Assembly: GCF_903819435.1 (NCBI RefSeq)
Contig: NZ_CAIJDP010000068.1
Coordinates: forward strand, 186,001-250,000
Length of the DNA stretch: 64,000 nucleotides
Direction: 5' to 3'
Source of the DNA: Flavobacterium salmonis
GTDB lineage: Bacteria > Bacteroidota > Bacteroidia > Flavobacteriales > Flavobacteriaceae
Part shown: one piece after another, positions 55,761 through 63,270 of the stretch
Layout of the letters: each line of letters starts with the position of its first letter
How positions within the stretch are numbered: position 1 is the stretch's first letter
The notes under the pieces: model-generated
Databases searched by the model: none
What the model was told of the DNA's origin: nothing
Seen by the model: the letters and a program-made list of their open reading frames with translations, nothing else
Program-made: the position numbers and the translations under genes

Positions 55761-57179
55761 ATGAAAATTGAACAAATTTACACCGGATGTTTAGCCCAGG
55801 GGGCATATTATATTACTTCAAACGGAGAAGCTGCGATTATTGATCCGCTTAGGGAAATTCAGCCTTATTTAGACCGTTTGGAACGCGATCAGGTTAAATT
55901 GAAATATATTTTTGAAACACATTTCCACGCCGATTTTGTTTCTGGACATGTTGATTTGAGCAAAGAATCCGAAGCCCCAATTATTTACGGACCAAATGCT
56001 ACTTGTGAATTTGACTGCGTTTCTGCAAAAGACGGACAGGAATTTAAAATAGGAAAGATTACCATAAAAGTCCTGCACACACCTGGACACACTATGGAAA
56101 GTACTACTTTTTTACTAATTGACGAAAACGGAAAAGACCATGCCATTTTCTCCGGAGACACTTTATTTATTGGCGATGTAGGTCGTCCTGATTTAGCTCA
56201 GAAAGCAGCTGGAATGACACAAGACGAGTTAGCCGGAATTTTATTTCATTCGTTAAGAAATAAAATTATGACTTTGGCCGATGATGTGATTGTTTACCCT
56301 GCGCACGGAGCCGGAAGTGCCTGCGGAAAAAATATGAGTAAAGAAACGGTTTCGACTATCGGAAATCAAAAAGCAACCAATTATGCTTTGCGTGCAAATA
56401 TGACTGAAGCCGAATTTATTACTGAAGTGACCGACGGATTATTACCTCCTCCAGCCTATTTCAGCATGAATGTAGCGATGAATAAAGGCGGATACGAAAG
56501 TTTCGAATCGGTTTTACATAATGGAATGAAAGCAATAAAAGCGGAAGAATTTGAGGCTGTAGCCGAAGAAACCGGTGCTCTGATTCTCGATACGCGCAAT
56601 GCTGCTGATTTTAGCAAAGGATTTATTCCACAGTCGATTAATATCGGGATCAATGGAGATTTTGCACCGTGGGTTGGAACTTTAATTGCCAATGTAAAAC
56701 AACCTATTGTATTAGTTACCGAGCTTGGTTTAGAAGAAGAAACTGTAACACGTTTGAGCCGTGTAGGTTTTGATTCGATTATAGGTCATTTGGAAGGCGG
56801 TTTTGAAGCCTGGCAGAAGGCAGGTTTTGAAATTGATATAGTTAACCGAATTTCGGCGGAACAATTTGCTGATAAATTTAATATCAAAGAAGATAAAGTT
56901 GTTGATGTTCGTAAAGAAACTGAATATGAAGCAGAACATATTGAAGATGCTTACAGTAAACCTTTAGCCTATATTAATGATTGGGTTAAAGATATTGACG
57001 CTAAGGAACATTTTTATCTGCATTGTGCGGGTGGTTATCGAAGCATGATTGCAGCTTCGATTTTACAAGCAAGAGGTTTCAGAAATTTCACCGAAATTGA
57101 AGGCGGTTTTGGAGCAATAGCAAAAACAACTATTCCAAAATCTGATTTCGTTTGCCAAAGTAAGGTTTTGAAAGCATAA
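55761..57179 (+). CDS. MBL-fold hydrolase with two rhodanese domains (persulfide dioxygenase-like)
   Basis: 472 residues from ATG 55761. The metallo-beta-lactamase domain (about 1-235) has HFHADFVSGH, HTPGHTMEST, FSGDTLFIGDVGRPD and YPAHGAGSACG, the iron-binding pattern of ETHE1/Blh-type persulfide dioxygenases. Two rhodanese domains follow. The first (about 255-350) lacks a Cys at the active loop (VLVTELGLEE); the second (about 370-460) has the active Cys in LHCAGGYRS. It likely oxidises glutathione- or low-molecular-weight persulfides to sulfite. Upstream is a Crp-like site; downstream are two YeeE/YedE genes. Confidence 0.9.
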   Translation: MKIEQIYTGCLAQGAYYITSNGEAAIIDPLREIQPYLDRLERDQVKLKYIFETHFHADFVSGHVDLSKESEAPIIYGPNATCEFDCVSAKDGQEFKIGKITIKVLHTPGHTMESTTFLLIDENGKDHAIFSGDTLFIGDVGRPDLAQKAAGMTQDELAGILFHSLRNKIMTLADDVIVYPAHGAGSACGKNMSKETVSTIGNQKATNYALRANMTEAEFITEVTDGLLPPPAYFSMNVAMNKGGYESFESVLHNGMKAIKAEEFEAVAEETGALILDTRNAADFSKGFIPQSINIGINGDFAPWVGTLIANVKQPIVLVTELGLEEETVTRLSRVGFDSIIGHLEGGFEAWQKAGFEIDIVNRISAEQFADKFNIKEDKVVDVRKETEYEAEHIEDAYSKPLAYINDWVKDIDAKEHFYLHCAGGYRSMIAASILQARGFRNFTEIEGGFGAIAKTTIPKSDFVCQSKVLKA

Positions 57180-57200
57180 ACATTGAACATAAATTCTTTT

Positions 57201-57329
57201 ACCATATAAGTTATATAAGTTCATTTAATTTCGGTGCGTTTTAACTATCAACTAATTAAACTTGTAAGTTCATATAAGTTCAGCGCAATCTAAACTCCAG
57301 CTTATAATTACTTACATCACTTATATGGT
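57201..57329. repeat. Inverted-repeat element, copy B
   Basis: 129 bp with perfect 11-bp terminal inverted repeats ACCATATAAGT/ACTTATATGGT and internal AAGTTCAT words. Lies between the MBL gene and the YeeE/YedE pair. Related to 11247-11316 and 55585-55666. Confidence 0.65.
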
Positions 57330-57360
57330 GAAAAAAAAACATTTTAATTTTTAAATAAAC

Positions 57361-57930
57361 ATGAGTATACTAGAAATTATAAAAGAACCATGGCCCTGGT
57401 ATGTTGCAGGCCCGCTGATTGGATTAACTGTTCCAATTTTATTAATTATCGGAAATAAATCTTTCGGAATCAGTTCATCATTGCGCCATATTTGTGCAAT
57501 GTGCATTCCTGCTAATATTCCGTTTTTTAAATACGACTGGAAAAAAGAAAGCTGGAATTTATTCTTCGTTCTCGGAATCTTTCTGGGCGGTTTTATTGCC
57601 GCATATTTCCTGTCAAATCCAAACGCAGTTGTTATCTCTCCCGAATTGTCAGCAAAATTAGCTACTTATGGAATCACAGATTACACTGGTTTAGTTCCGT
57701 CGCAATTATTTTCGTGGGAAAGTTTACTAACGCTTCGCGGATTCATCATGATTGTCGTAGGCGGATTTTTAGTAGGTTTCGGAACCCGTTATGCCGGAGG
57801 ATGCACGAGCGGACATGCTATTATGGGATTATCAAACCTGCAATGGCCTTCGTTAGTAGCAACCATCTGTTTTATGATTGGCGGTTTTGTCATGGCACTT
57901 TTGATTTTGCCACATATTCTTTCACTTTAA
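57361..57930 (+). CDS. YeeE/YedE-family sulfur transporter, first half
   Basis: 189 residues, about 4-5 membrane helices. The family motif GGCTSGHAIMGLS with its conserved Cys is present. YeeE/YedE proteins import thiosulfate or persulfide-like sulfur. In many Bacteroidota and Proteobacteria the protein is split into two genes next to an MBL-rhodanese gene, as here. The second half is 10 bp downstream. Confidence 0.9.
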   Translation: MSILEIIKEPWPWYVAGPLIGLTVPILLIIGNKSFGISSSLRHICAMCIPANIPFFKYDWKKESWNLFFVLGIFLGGFIAAYFLSNPNAVVISPELSAKLATYGITDYTGLVPSQLFSWESLLTLRGFIMIVVGGFLVGFGTRYAGGCTSGHAIMGLSNLQWPSLVATICFMIGGFVMALLILPHILSL

Positions 57931-57940
57931 AATTTCAAAA

Positions 57941-58420
57941 ATGAATCCTTTAGAAAATAAAAATACAGACGGCGAAGGAATCAACGCAAGTCAGCAAAAT
58001 GAATCCGTATTCGGAAACCTAAAATATTTAATCGTCGGCATCTTTTTCGGAATTGTATTTGTAAAAGCCGAAATCATCAACTGGTTCCGTATTCAGGAAA
58101 TGTTCAACTTAGAATCTTTCTTCATGTATGGCGTAATCGGAAGTGCCGTTGCTGTTGGATTAATATCAGTTCAATTGATTAAAAAACTCAATATAAAGAC
58201 TTTACAAGGAGAAAAAATCGAAATACAGCCCAAAACATTCAATAAAGGACAAATCTACGGCGGATTATTATTTGGTTTCGGATGGGCAATTACCGGAGCT
58301 TGCCCTGGACCATTGTTCGCCCAAATTGGTACTGGTGCCACTGTAATTGTTGTAACTTTAGTAAGTGCCATTGCCGGAACATGGGTTTACGGATTGATAA
58401 AAGACAAGCTTCCTCATTAA
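57941..58420 (+). CDS. YeeE/YedE-family sulfur transporter, second half
   Basis: 159 residues, about 4 membrane helices, preceded by a hydrophilic N-terminus of about 25 residues. The second-half motif GWAITGACPGPLFAQIG holds the conserved Cys. It probably pairs with the preceding protein to form one channel. A hairpin terminator follows at 58465. Confidence 0.9.
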   Translation: MNPLENKNTDGEGINASQQNESVFGNLKYLIVGIFFGIVFVKAEIINWFRIQEMFNLESFFMYGVIGSAVAVGLISVQLIKKLNIKTLQGEKIEIQPKTFNKGQIYGGLLFGFGWAITGACPGPLFAQIGTGATVIVVTLVSAIAGTWVYGLIKDKLPH

Positions 58421-58464
58421 AAATTTGTTTGAGGTTTCAAGTTTCAGATTAAAAGACAAAATAC

Positions 58465-58493
58465 ACCCGACAGGTTTTGAAAATCTGTCGGGT
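58465..58493 (+). terminator. Terminator of the YeeE/YedE operon
   Basis: ACCCGACAG and CTGTCGGGT pair over 9 bp with an 11-bp loop, followed by a short T-rich tail. Confidence 0.65.
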
Positions 58494-58520
58494 TTGATAA
58501 TTATAAAAAAGCACCCCAAA

Positions 58521-59294
58521 ATGAACAAATTCTATTTTAAACTATTTATCGTCTTGTTATTTGCAAGCTGTTCCGGAAACAAGAAATCTAACGCTCAAAT
58601 TTCAAATACGATTTATCCCGTTCAAATGGATAGTTTAGAATTGTTTGACCCGTCAAGAAACCGAAAAATTCCTGTCGCTGTTTACCACCAAAAAACGGAA
58701 AAAAAAATAATTAATCAGCAGATTATATTTTTCAGTCACGGATATGGCGAGAATAAAGGTGGAGAAAATAAAATATATTCCTATTTAACAGAGAATTTAG
58801 CTTCTAAAGGATATTTTGTTATCAGCATTCAGCATGAATTACCAACGGATGATCTTCTCCCAATGGATGGAGACTTAAAAATTACCCGAAGACCAAACTG
58901 GGAAAGAGGCTCTGAAAACATTCTCTTTGTACTAAATGAATTCAAGAAAACAAAACCTGATTTAGACTTCAAACATCTTGCTTTGATTGGGCATTCTAAT
59001 GGTGGAGACATGACAGCTTTATTTGCCACAAAACATCCTAAATTAGTTTACAAGATTATAACAATGGACAATCGAAGAATGCCCCTCCCAAGAGCTCATA
59101 GTCCAAAAATATATACACTACGCTCCAAAAACTATGATGCAGACAAAGGTGTTTTGCCTACAGAACAAGAACAAAAAAAATATGGAATGACGGTTCAACT
59201 CACAGCCATTAATCACAGTGATATGGATAATGATGCTACAATCGAAGAGCGAAAAACACTGAATACTTACATCGAAAATTATTTAAACCAATAA
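58521..59294 (+). CDS. Alpha/beta-hydrolase lipoprotein
   Basis: The ATG at 58521 is chosen: MNKFYFKLFIVLLFASC is a lipoprotein signal (lipobox LFASC), and the longer frame from 58425 would include the terminator hairpin. The 257-residue product has HGYGENKGG (oxyanion region), nucleophile elbow GHSNGGDM and a late His in INHSDMDND. It resembles chlorophyllase/PAF-acetylhydrolase-like esterases. The substrate is unknown. Confidence 0.8.
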   Translation: MNKFYFKLFIVLLFASCSGNKKSNAQISNTIYPVQMDSLELFDPSRNRKIPVAVYHQKTEKKIINQQIIFFSHGYGENKGGENKIYSYLTENLASKGYFVISIQHELPTDDLLPMDGDLKITRRPNWERGSENILFVLNEFKKTKPDLDFKHLALIGHSNGGDMTALFATKHPKLVYKIITMDNRRMPLPRAHSPKIYTLRSKNYDADKGVLPTEQEQKKYGMTVQLTAINHSDMDNDATIEERKTLNTYIENYLNQ

Positions 59295-59312
59295 ATTTAA
59301 AATCATCTGGAC

Positions 59313-59440
59313 GTGCCACCATCCCAATAAAAAGGCTAATATCCTTTGCGCTTACATCCATTTTATCGGGATGCTGTCGGGCTATCCGCACTGCTTCGGC
59401 AGTTTGCTCCTATCCCTCACGCGGGCAAAACGGTTTTAAT
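59313..59440. repeat. GC-richer palindromic repeat region
   Basis: Contains a perfect hairpin ACTGC-TTCG-GCAGT (59390-59403), CATCCC ... GGGATG arms and a TCCCTCACGCGGG word. It is clearly GC-richer than the rest and resembles dispersed intergenic repeats of Flavobacterium. Lies between the hydrolase and glpD genes. Confidence 0.45.
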
Positions 59441-59557
59441 TACCATTGCCATTTAAAAATAAGAATTTGTGTCTTTAATACAAGTAGCATCAGGTTATTC
59501 ACTTTCCTTTTCTTATGTTTGTTACTCAACAACAAGTCCCTGAAATAGTACGCAAAT

Positions 59558-61135
59558 ATGAATCGCACAGCACAATTATCAAAACTACAAAACACACAAA
59601 ATTGGGACGTAATAATCATTGGCGGAGGCGCAAGTGGTCTTGGAACCGCTCTTGATGCAGCAAGTCGTGGTTACAAAACAATCTTACTGGAAGCAGTTGA
59701 TTTCGCAAAAGGAACTTCAAGCAGAAGCACAAAACTGGTTCATGGCGGTGTACGTTATCTGGCACAAGGCGATGTGCATCTGGTACGCGAAGCATTAAAA
59801 GAAAGAGGTTTACTGGCTCAAAACGCAGGTCATTTAGTCAAAAATCAATCATTTGTTATTCCGAATTACAATCGCTGGAGCGGATATTTCTACACTATCG
59901 GATTAAAAATTTATGATTTATTGGCGGGCAGCTTAAGTTTAGGCGCTTCAAAATATATCTCGAAAGAAAAAACAATCGAAATGCTTCCGAATGTACAGGA
60001 AAAGGGGTTGGCAAACGGTGTTATTTATCACGACGGCCAATTTGATGATTCCCGTTTGGCTATAAATATTGCCCAGACTGCCTTAGAAAAAGGAGCTTGT
60101 GTCATTAACTATATAAAGGTTGTTAATCTAATAAAAGACAACGAAGAAACTGTTGTTGGCGTACAGGCAATCGATCAGGAAACCGGAAGTAAATACGACA
60201 TAAAAGGATCAGCCATCATAAATGCTACAGGCGTTTTTACAAATGCTATAATGAAGCTCAACGATAAAGTGTATAAAAAATATATCGTTCCGAGTCAGGG
60301 AATCCATTTGGTATTTGACAAATCTTTTTTACCCGGCGATCATGCATTGATGATTCCGAAAACAAAAGATGGAAGAGTTTTATTTGCAGTTCCGTGGCAT
60401 AACCGTGTCGTCGTAGGGACAACAGATACCTTAATTAAAAGCCATAGCTTAGAACCTGTTGCACTGGAAAGCGAAATCCAATTTGTTTTGGAAACAGCAC
60501 AACGCTTTTTAGCAAAAAAACCAACCAGAGCCGATGTACTATCTGTTTTTGCAGGTTTGCGTCCTCTGGCTGCTCCAAAAGAAGAAGGCAAAAGCACCAA
60601 AGAAGTTTCCAGAAGTCATAAAATTCTCGTTTCTAAAACCGGCTTAATCACTATTACCGGAGGAAAGTGGACAACTTACAGAAAAATGGCTGAAGAAATT
60701 ATTGATAAAGCCATCAAAACAGGAAAATTACATAAAAAAGAATGTGCTACTGAACATCTTGCCATTCACGGAAACAAACACACCACTACTGTTGATCGCG
60801 AAAATCACCTTTACATTTATGGCTCAGATATTCCTAAAATAATTGAATTACAACAAAACGAACCTGAATTAAATGAAAAACTGCATCCTGACCACGAATT
60901 CACAATGGCCGAAGTAATTTGGGCAATTCGATACGAAATGGCAAGAACAGTAGATGATATTCTCGCAAGACGTGTACGCTTATTATTCTTAGATGCCAGA
61001 GCTGCAGTTGAATCTTCTGAAAAAACAGCAAGATTAATGGCAAAAGAACTCGGACATGGTGAAGCATGGATTAGCAAAGAAATTTCAGATTTTAAAAAAA
61101 TCTCTAAAGGCTACCTCTTATCTGAATTTCAATAA
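59558..61135 (+). CDS. glpD: FAD-dependent glycerol-3-phosphate dehydrogenase
   Basis: 525 residues. N-terminal FAD-binding loop DVIIIGGGASGLGTALDAAS, conserved GTSSRSTKLVHGGVRYL, and C-terminal TGGKWTTYRKMAEE with the DAO_C domain. It oxidises glycerol 3-phosphate to dihydroxyacetone phosphate and passes electrons to quinones at the inner membrane. No glycerol kinase or transporter is next to it, so it stands alone here. Confidence 0.94.
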   Translation: MNRTAQLSKLQNTQNWDVIIIGGGASGLGTALDAASRGYKTILLEAVDFAKGTSSRSTKLVHGGVRYLAQGDVHLVREALKERGLLAQNAGHLVKNQSFVIPNYNRWSGYFYTIGLKIYDLLAGSLSLGASKYISKEKTIEMLPNVQEKGLANGVIYHDGQFDDSRLAINIAQTALEKGACVINYIKVVNLIKDNEETVVGVQAIDQETGSKYDIKGSAIINATGVFTNAIMKLNDKVYKKYIVPSQGIHLVFDKSFLPGDHALMIPKTKDGRVLFAVPWHNRVVVGTTDTLIKSHSLEPVALESEIQFVLETAQRFLAKKPTRADVLSVFAGLRPLAAPKEEGKSTKEVSRSHKILVSKTGLITITGGKWTTYRKMAEEIIDKAIKTGKLHKKECATEHLAIHGNKHTTTVDRENHLYIYGSDIPKIIELQQNEPELNEKLHPDHEFTMAEVIWAIRYEMARTVDDILARRVRLLFLDARAAVESSEKTARLMAKELGHGEAWISKEISDFKKISKGYLLSEFQ

Positions 61136-61312
61136 AAACCTGAAATACAAAACCTTAAAAACACCTATTACCTCCTTAATTTAAAATATTTATTAATTAT
61201 CTTTAATCAATATTTTAAATTAAAAAAATTGCATTACATTTATACTAATTACATAGAGTTTATATACAATTATTTATCAACGTAATTTATTAACTAAAAA
61301 TTAACATGACAT

Positions 61313-61324
61313 TTGTATATACAA
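61313..61324. promoter_or_regulatory. MarR operator, site 1
   Basis: TTGTATATACAA, a perfect 12-bp palindrome that overlaps the TTG box of the predicted promoter. Confidence 0.65.
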
Positions 61325-61345
61325 TAATGAAAAGTTATACATTTG
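61313..61345 (+). promoter_or_regulatory. Predicted promoter of the MarR-nitroreductase cluster
   Basis: TTG at 61313-61315, 22-bp spacer and TACATTTG at 61338-61345. Each box overlaps one copy of the TTGTATATACAA palindrome. Confidence 0.55.
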
Positions 61346-61354
61346 TATATACAA
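61343..61354. promoter_or_regulatory. MarR operator, site 2
   Basis: TTGTATATACAA again, exactly 30 bp from site 1 (about three helical turns), overlapping the -7 box. A partial copy TTTATATACAA is at 61259-61269. Confidence 0.65.
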
Positions 61355-61371
61355 ATTATACGCTTACAACT

Positions 61372-61833
61372 ATGACAATTGAAGAAGTTATAAAAAGTAC
61401 TGTTAAGATGGATAATGCGAAAAAAGTTATTCTGAATATCATGTATACGCAAAATGTAATTCAGGATCATTTCAACGAGTTGATAAAACCGTATGATTTG
61501 TCCGGAGAACAATACAATGTACTACGCATATTAAGAGGACAAAAAGGAAACCCTGCCAATATGTGTGTGATACAGGAACGCATGCTGGCGAAAACCAGCA
61601 ATACAACACGATTAGTAGACAAATTATTATTGAAAGAATATGTTACCCGAAATGTCTGTCCGAACAATCGACGAAAAATAGAGGTTTCGATTACTCAGAA
61701 AGGATTAGACGTTTTAAAAGAATTAGACCCCAAGGTAGATGCACACGAGCGTGAATTTGCCGCGAATATAAGCCCTGAAGAATTAGAATTATTAAATCAG
61801 TTATTAGAAAAATACCGAACCCAACAAAATTAA
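61372..61833 (+). CDS. MarR-family regulator
   Basis: 153 residues from ATG 61372 (MTIEEVIKSTV); the longer frame from 61306 would start inside the promoter and operators. Winged-helix MarR domain: LSGEQYNVLRILRG, recognition region MLAKTSNTTRLVDKLLLK and wing NRRKIEVSITQKGLDVL. One Cys occurs in the middle (NMCVIQER) and one in RNVCPNNRR, which may allow redox sensing. It overlaps a promoter architecture suited to autorepression and is 4 bp before the nitroreductase gene. Confidence 0.92.
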   Translation: MTIEEVIKSTVKMDNAKKVILNIMYTQNVIQDHFNELIKPYDLSGEQYNVLRILRGQKGNPANMCVIQERMLAKTSNTTRLVDKLLLKEYVTRNVCPNNRRKIEVSITQKGLDVLKELDPKVDAHEREFAANISPEELELLNQLLEKYRTQQN

Positions 61834-61837
61834 CATT

Positions 61838-62470
61838 ATGAGTACACTATTAGACAATTTAAATTGGAGATACGCAACCAAAAAATTTGATGCAACTAAA
61901 AAAATTTCCGAAGCAGATTTAAATACATTAAAAGAAGCTGTTCGATTAAGCGCTTCTTCATACGGATTACAGCCATTTAAAGTGGTTATTGTAGAAAACC
62001 CGGAATTAAGAGAAAAATTAAAAGCGGAAGCTTGGGGACAAACACAAATCACAGATGCTTCTCACCTGTTCATTTTTGCAAATGACACAACTCTTGATGC
62101 AAATTCTGTAGATCAATATATGAAAAACATCAGCGAAACAAGAGGTATTCCTGTTGAAGCTTTAGAAGGATTCAGCGGTATGATTAAAGGACAGATTGCC
62201 GGTTTATCAAACGATGCAAAAAATGTCTGGACATCAAAACAAACTTACATCGCTTTAGGAACATTATTAAGTGCAGCAGCAGAATTAAAAATTGACACTA
62301 CGCCAATGGAAGGTTTTAGTCCTGCAGCATTCAATGAAATTTTAGGCTTTGATAAATTAGGTCTAAATGCAGCAGTTGTAGCTACTATAGGTTACAGACA
62401 TGATGAGGACGACGCTCAGCATTACAAAAAAGTTAGAAAATCTCAGGACGAATTATTTATCACACTATAA
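61838..62470 (+). CDS. NAD(P)H nitroreductase (NfsB-like)
   Basis: 210 residues, a complete FMN-dependent nitroreductase: WRYATKKFDATKKISE, RLSASSYGLQPFKVVIVE, and PMEGFSPAAFNEILG for FMN and substrate binding. It reduces quinones or nitroaromatics. Regulation by the adjacent MarR protein suggests induction by quinones or similar electrophiles. Confidence 0.93.
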   Translation: MSTLLDNLNWRYATKKFDATKKISEADLNTLKEAVRLSASSYGLQPFKVVIVENPELREKLKAEAWGQTQITDASHLFIFANDTTLDANSVDQYMKNISETRGIPVEALEGFSGMIKGQIAGLSNDAKNVWTSKQTYIALGTLLSAAAELKIDTTPMEGFSPAAFNEILGFDKLGLNAAVVATIGYRHDEDDAQHYKKVRKSQDELFITL

Positions 62471-62503
62471 TTATTTAATAACAATCAAAATCAATTTCAC
62501 AAC

Positions 62504-63070
62504 ATGAAAAATTTAAAAACAATTGCAATAGCATTATTCGTAGCAGCAGCTGGTATCTCTGTAAACGCACAAACTAAGAAAATTGACGTTAAGGCATCTA
62601 CTATCAAATGGGTAGGTAAAAAAGTAACCGGGGAGCACTCTGGAACTGTAAACTTCAAAGAAGGGGCTGTAGTTTTCAAAGGAAAAAAATTAACTGGAGG
62701 AAGCTTTACAGTTGATATGACTTCATTAACTGCAACTGATTTAACTGGAGAATACCAAGGAAAATTAAACGGACACTTAAAAGCTGACGATTTCTTCGGA
62801 ACTGATAAATTCCCAACTGCAAAATTAGTTTTCAAAACTATTGGAGCTAAATCAACTGATGTTTATACCGTTACTGCTGATTTAACTATCAAAGGAATAA
62901 CTAAACCTGTAACTTTTGACATCGCTGTAAAAGGAAATACTGCTACAACTGCATTTAAAGTTGACAGAACTAAATATGACATCAAATATGGTTCAGGAAA
63001 TTTCTTTGAAGGTTTAGGAGACAAAACAATCAACGACGATTTCGAATTGACAGTAGCTTTAAAATTCTAA
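62504..63070 (+). CDS. YceI-family periplasmic lipid-binding protein
   Basis: 188 residues with signal peptide (MKNLKTIAIALFVAAAGISV-NAQ). YceI beta-barrel of lipocalin shape: STIKWVGKKVTGEHSGTVNF, GGSFTVDMTSLTATDL, GHLKADDFFGTDKFPTAKL, and VDRTKYDIKYGSGNFFE. Family members bind isoprenoid quinones or similar lipids. Linked to a nitroreductase and MarR regulator, a quinone-stress link is plausible. It lies 33 bp after the nitroreductase gene; a strong terminator follows. Confidence 0.92.
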   Translation: MKNLKTIAIALFVAAAGISVNAQTKKIDVKASTIKWVGKKVTGEHSGTVNFKEGAVVFKGKKLTGGSFTVDMTSLTATDLTGEYQGKLNGHLKADDFFGTDKFPTAKLVFKTIGAKSTDVYTVTADLTIKGITKPVTFDIAVKGNTATTAFKVDRTKYDIKYGSGNFFEGLGDKTINDDFELTVALKF

Positions 63071-63090
63071 ATTTTCGCTTACTATTTCAG

Positions 63091-63129
63091 GAAACCCCAA
63101 CAACTCAAATTGTTGGGGTTTCTTTTTTA
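63091..63129 (+). terminator. Terminator of the MarR-nitroreductase-YceI cluster
   Basis: Perfect 13-bp stem GAAACCCCAACAA/TTGTTGGGGTTTC with 6-bp loop and a T-run. Confidence 0.9.
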
Positions 63130-63191
63130 TAAAAACATAAAAATAACGTTCTTAATATTCAAATAACCCTTTCATAACAAGGTCTGGCGTT

Positions 63192-63218
63192 TTGATTAAC
63201 ATTGGGCTTTTAATTTTG
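63192..63218 (+). promoter_or_regulatory. Possible promoter of the secreted protein at 63271
   Basis: TTG at 63192-63194, 16-bp spacer and TAATTTTG at 63211-63218. Confidence 0.4.
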
Positions 63219-63270
63219 ACTTCGTTAAAAAAACAGTAAAATAAAAAGCTAGAAATCAAAAATCATAGTT

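Noticed and set aside
58425..58520. Longer start for the lipoprotein hydrolase
   Set aside because: The added segment contains a terminator-like hairpin and destroys the lipoprotein signal; ATG 58521 is better.
61306..61371. Longer start for the MarR gene
   Set aside because: The added codons are the promoter and operator palindromes; conserved MarR sequence begins after 61372.
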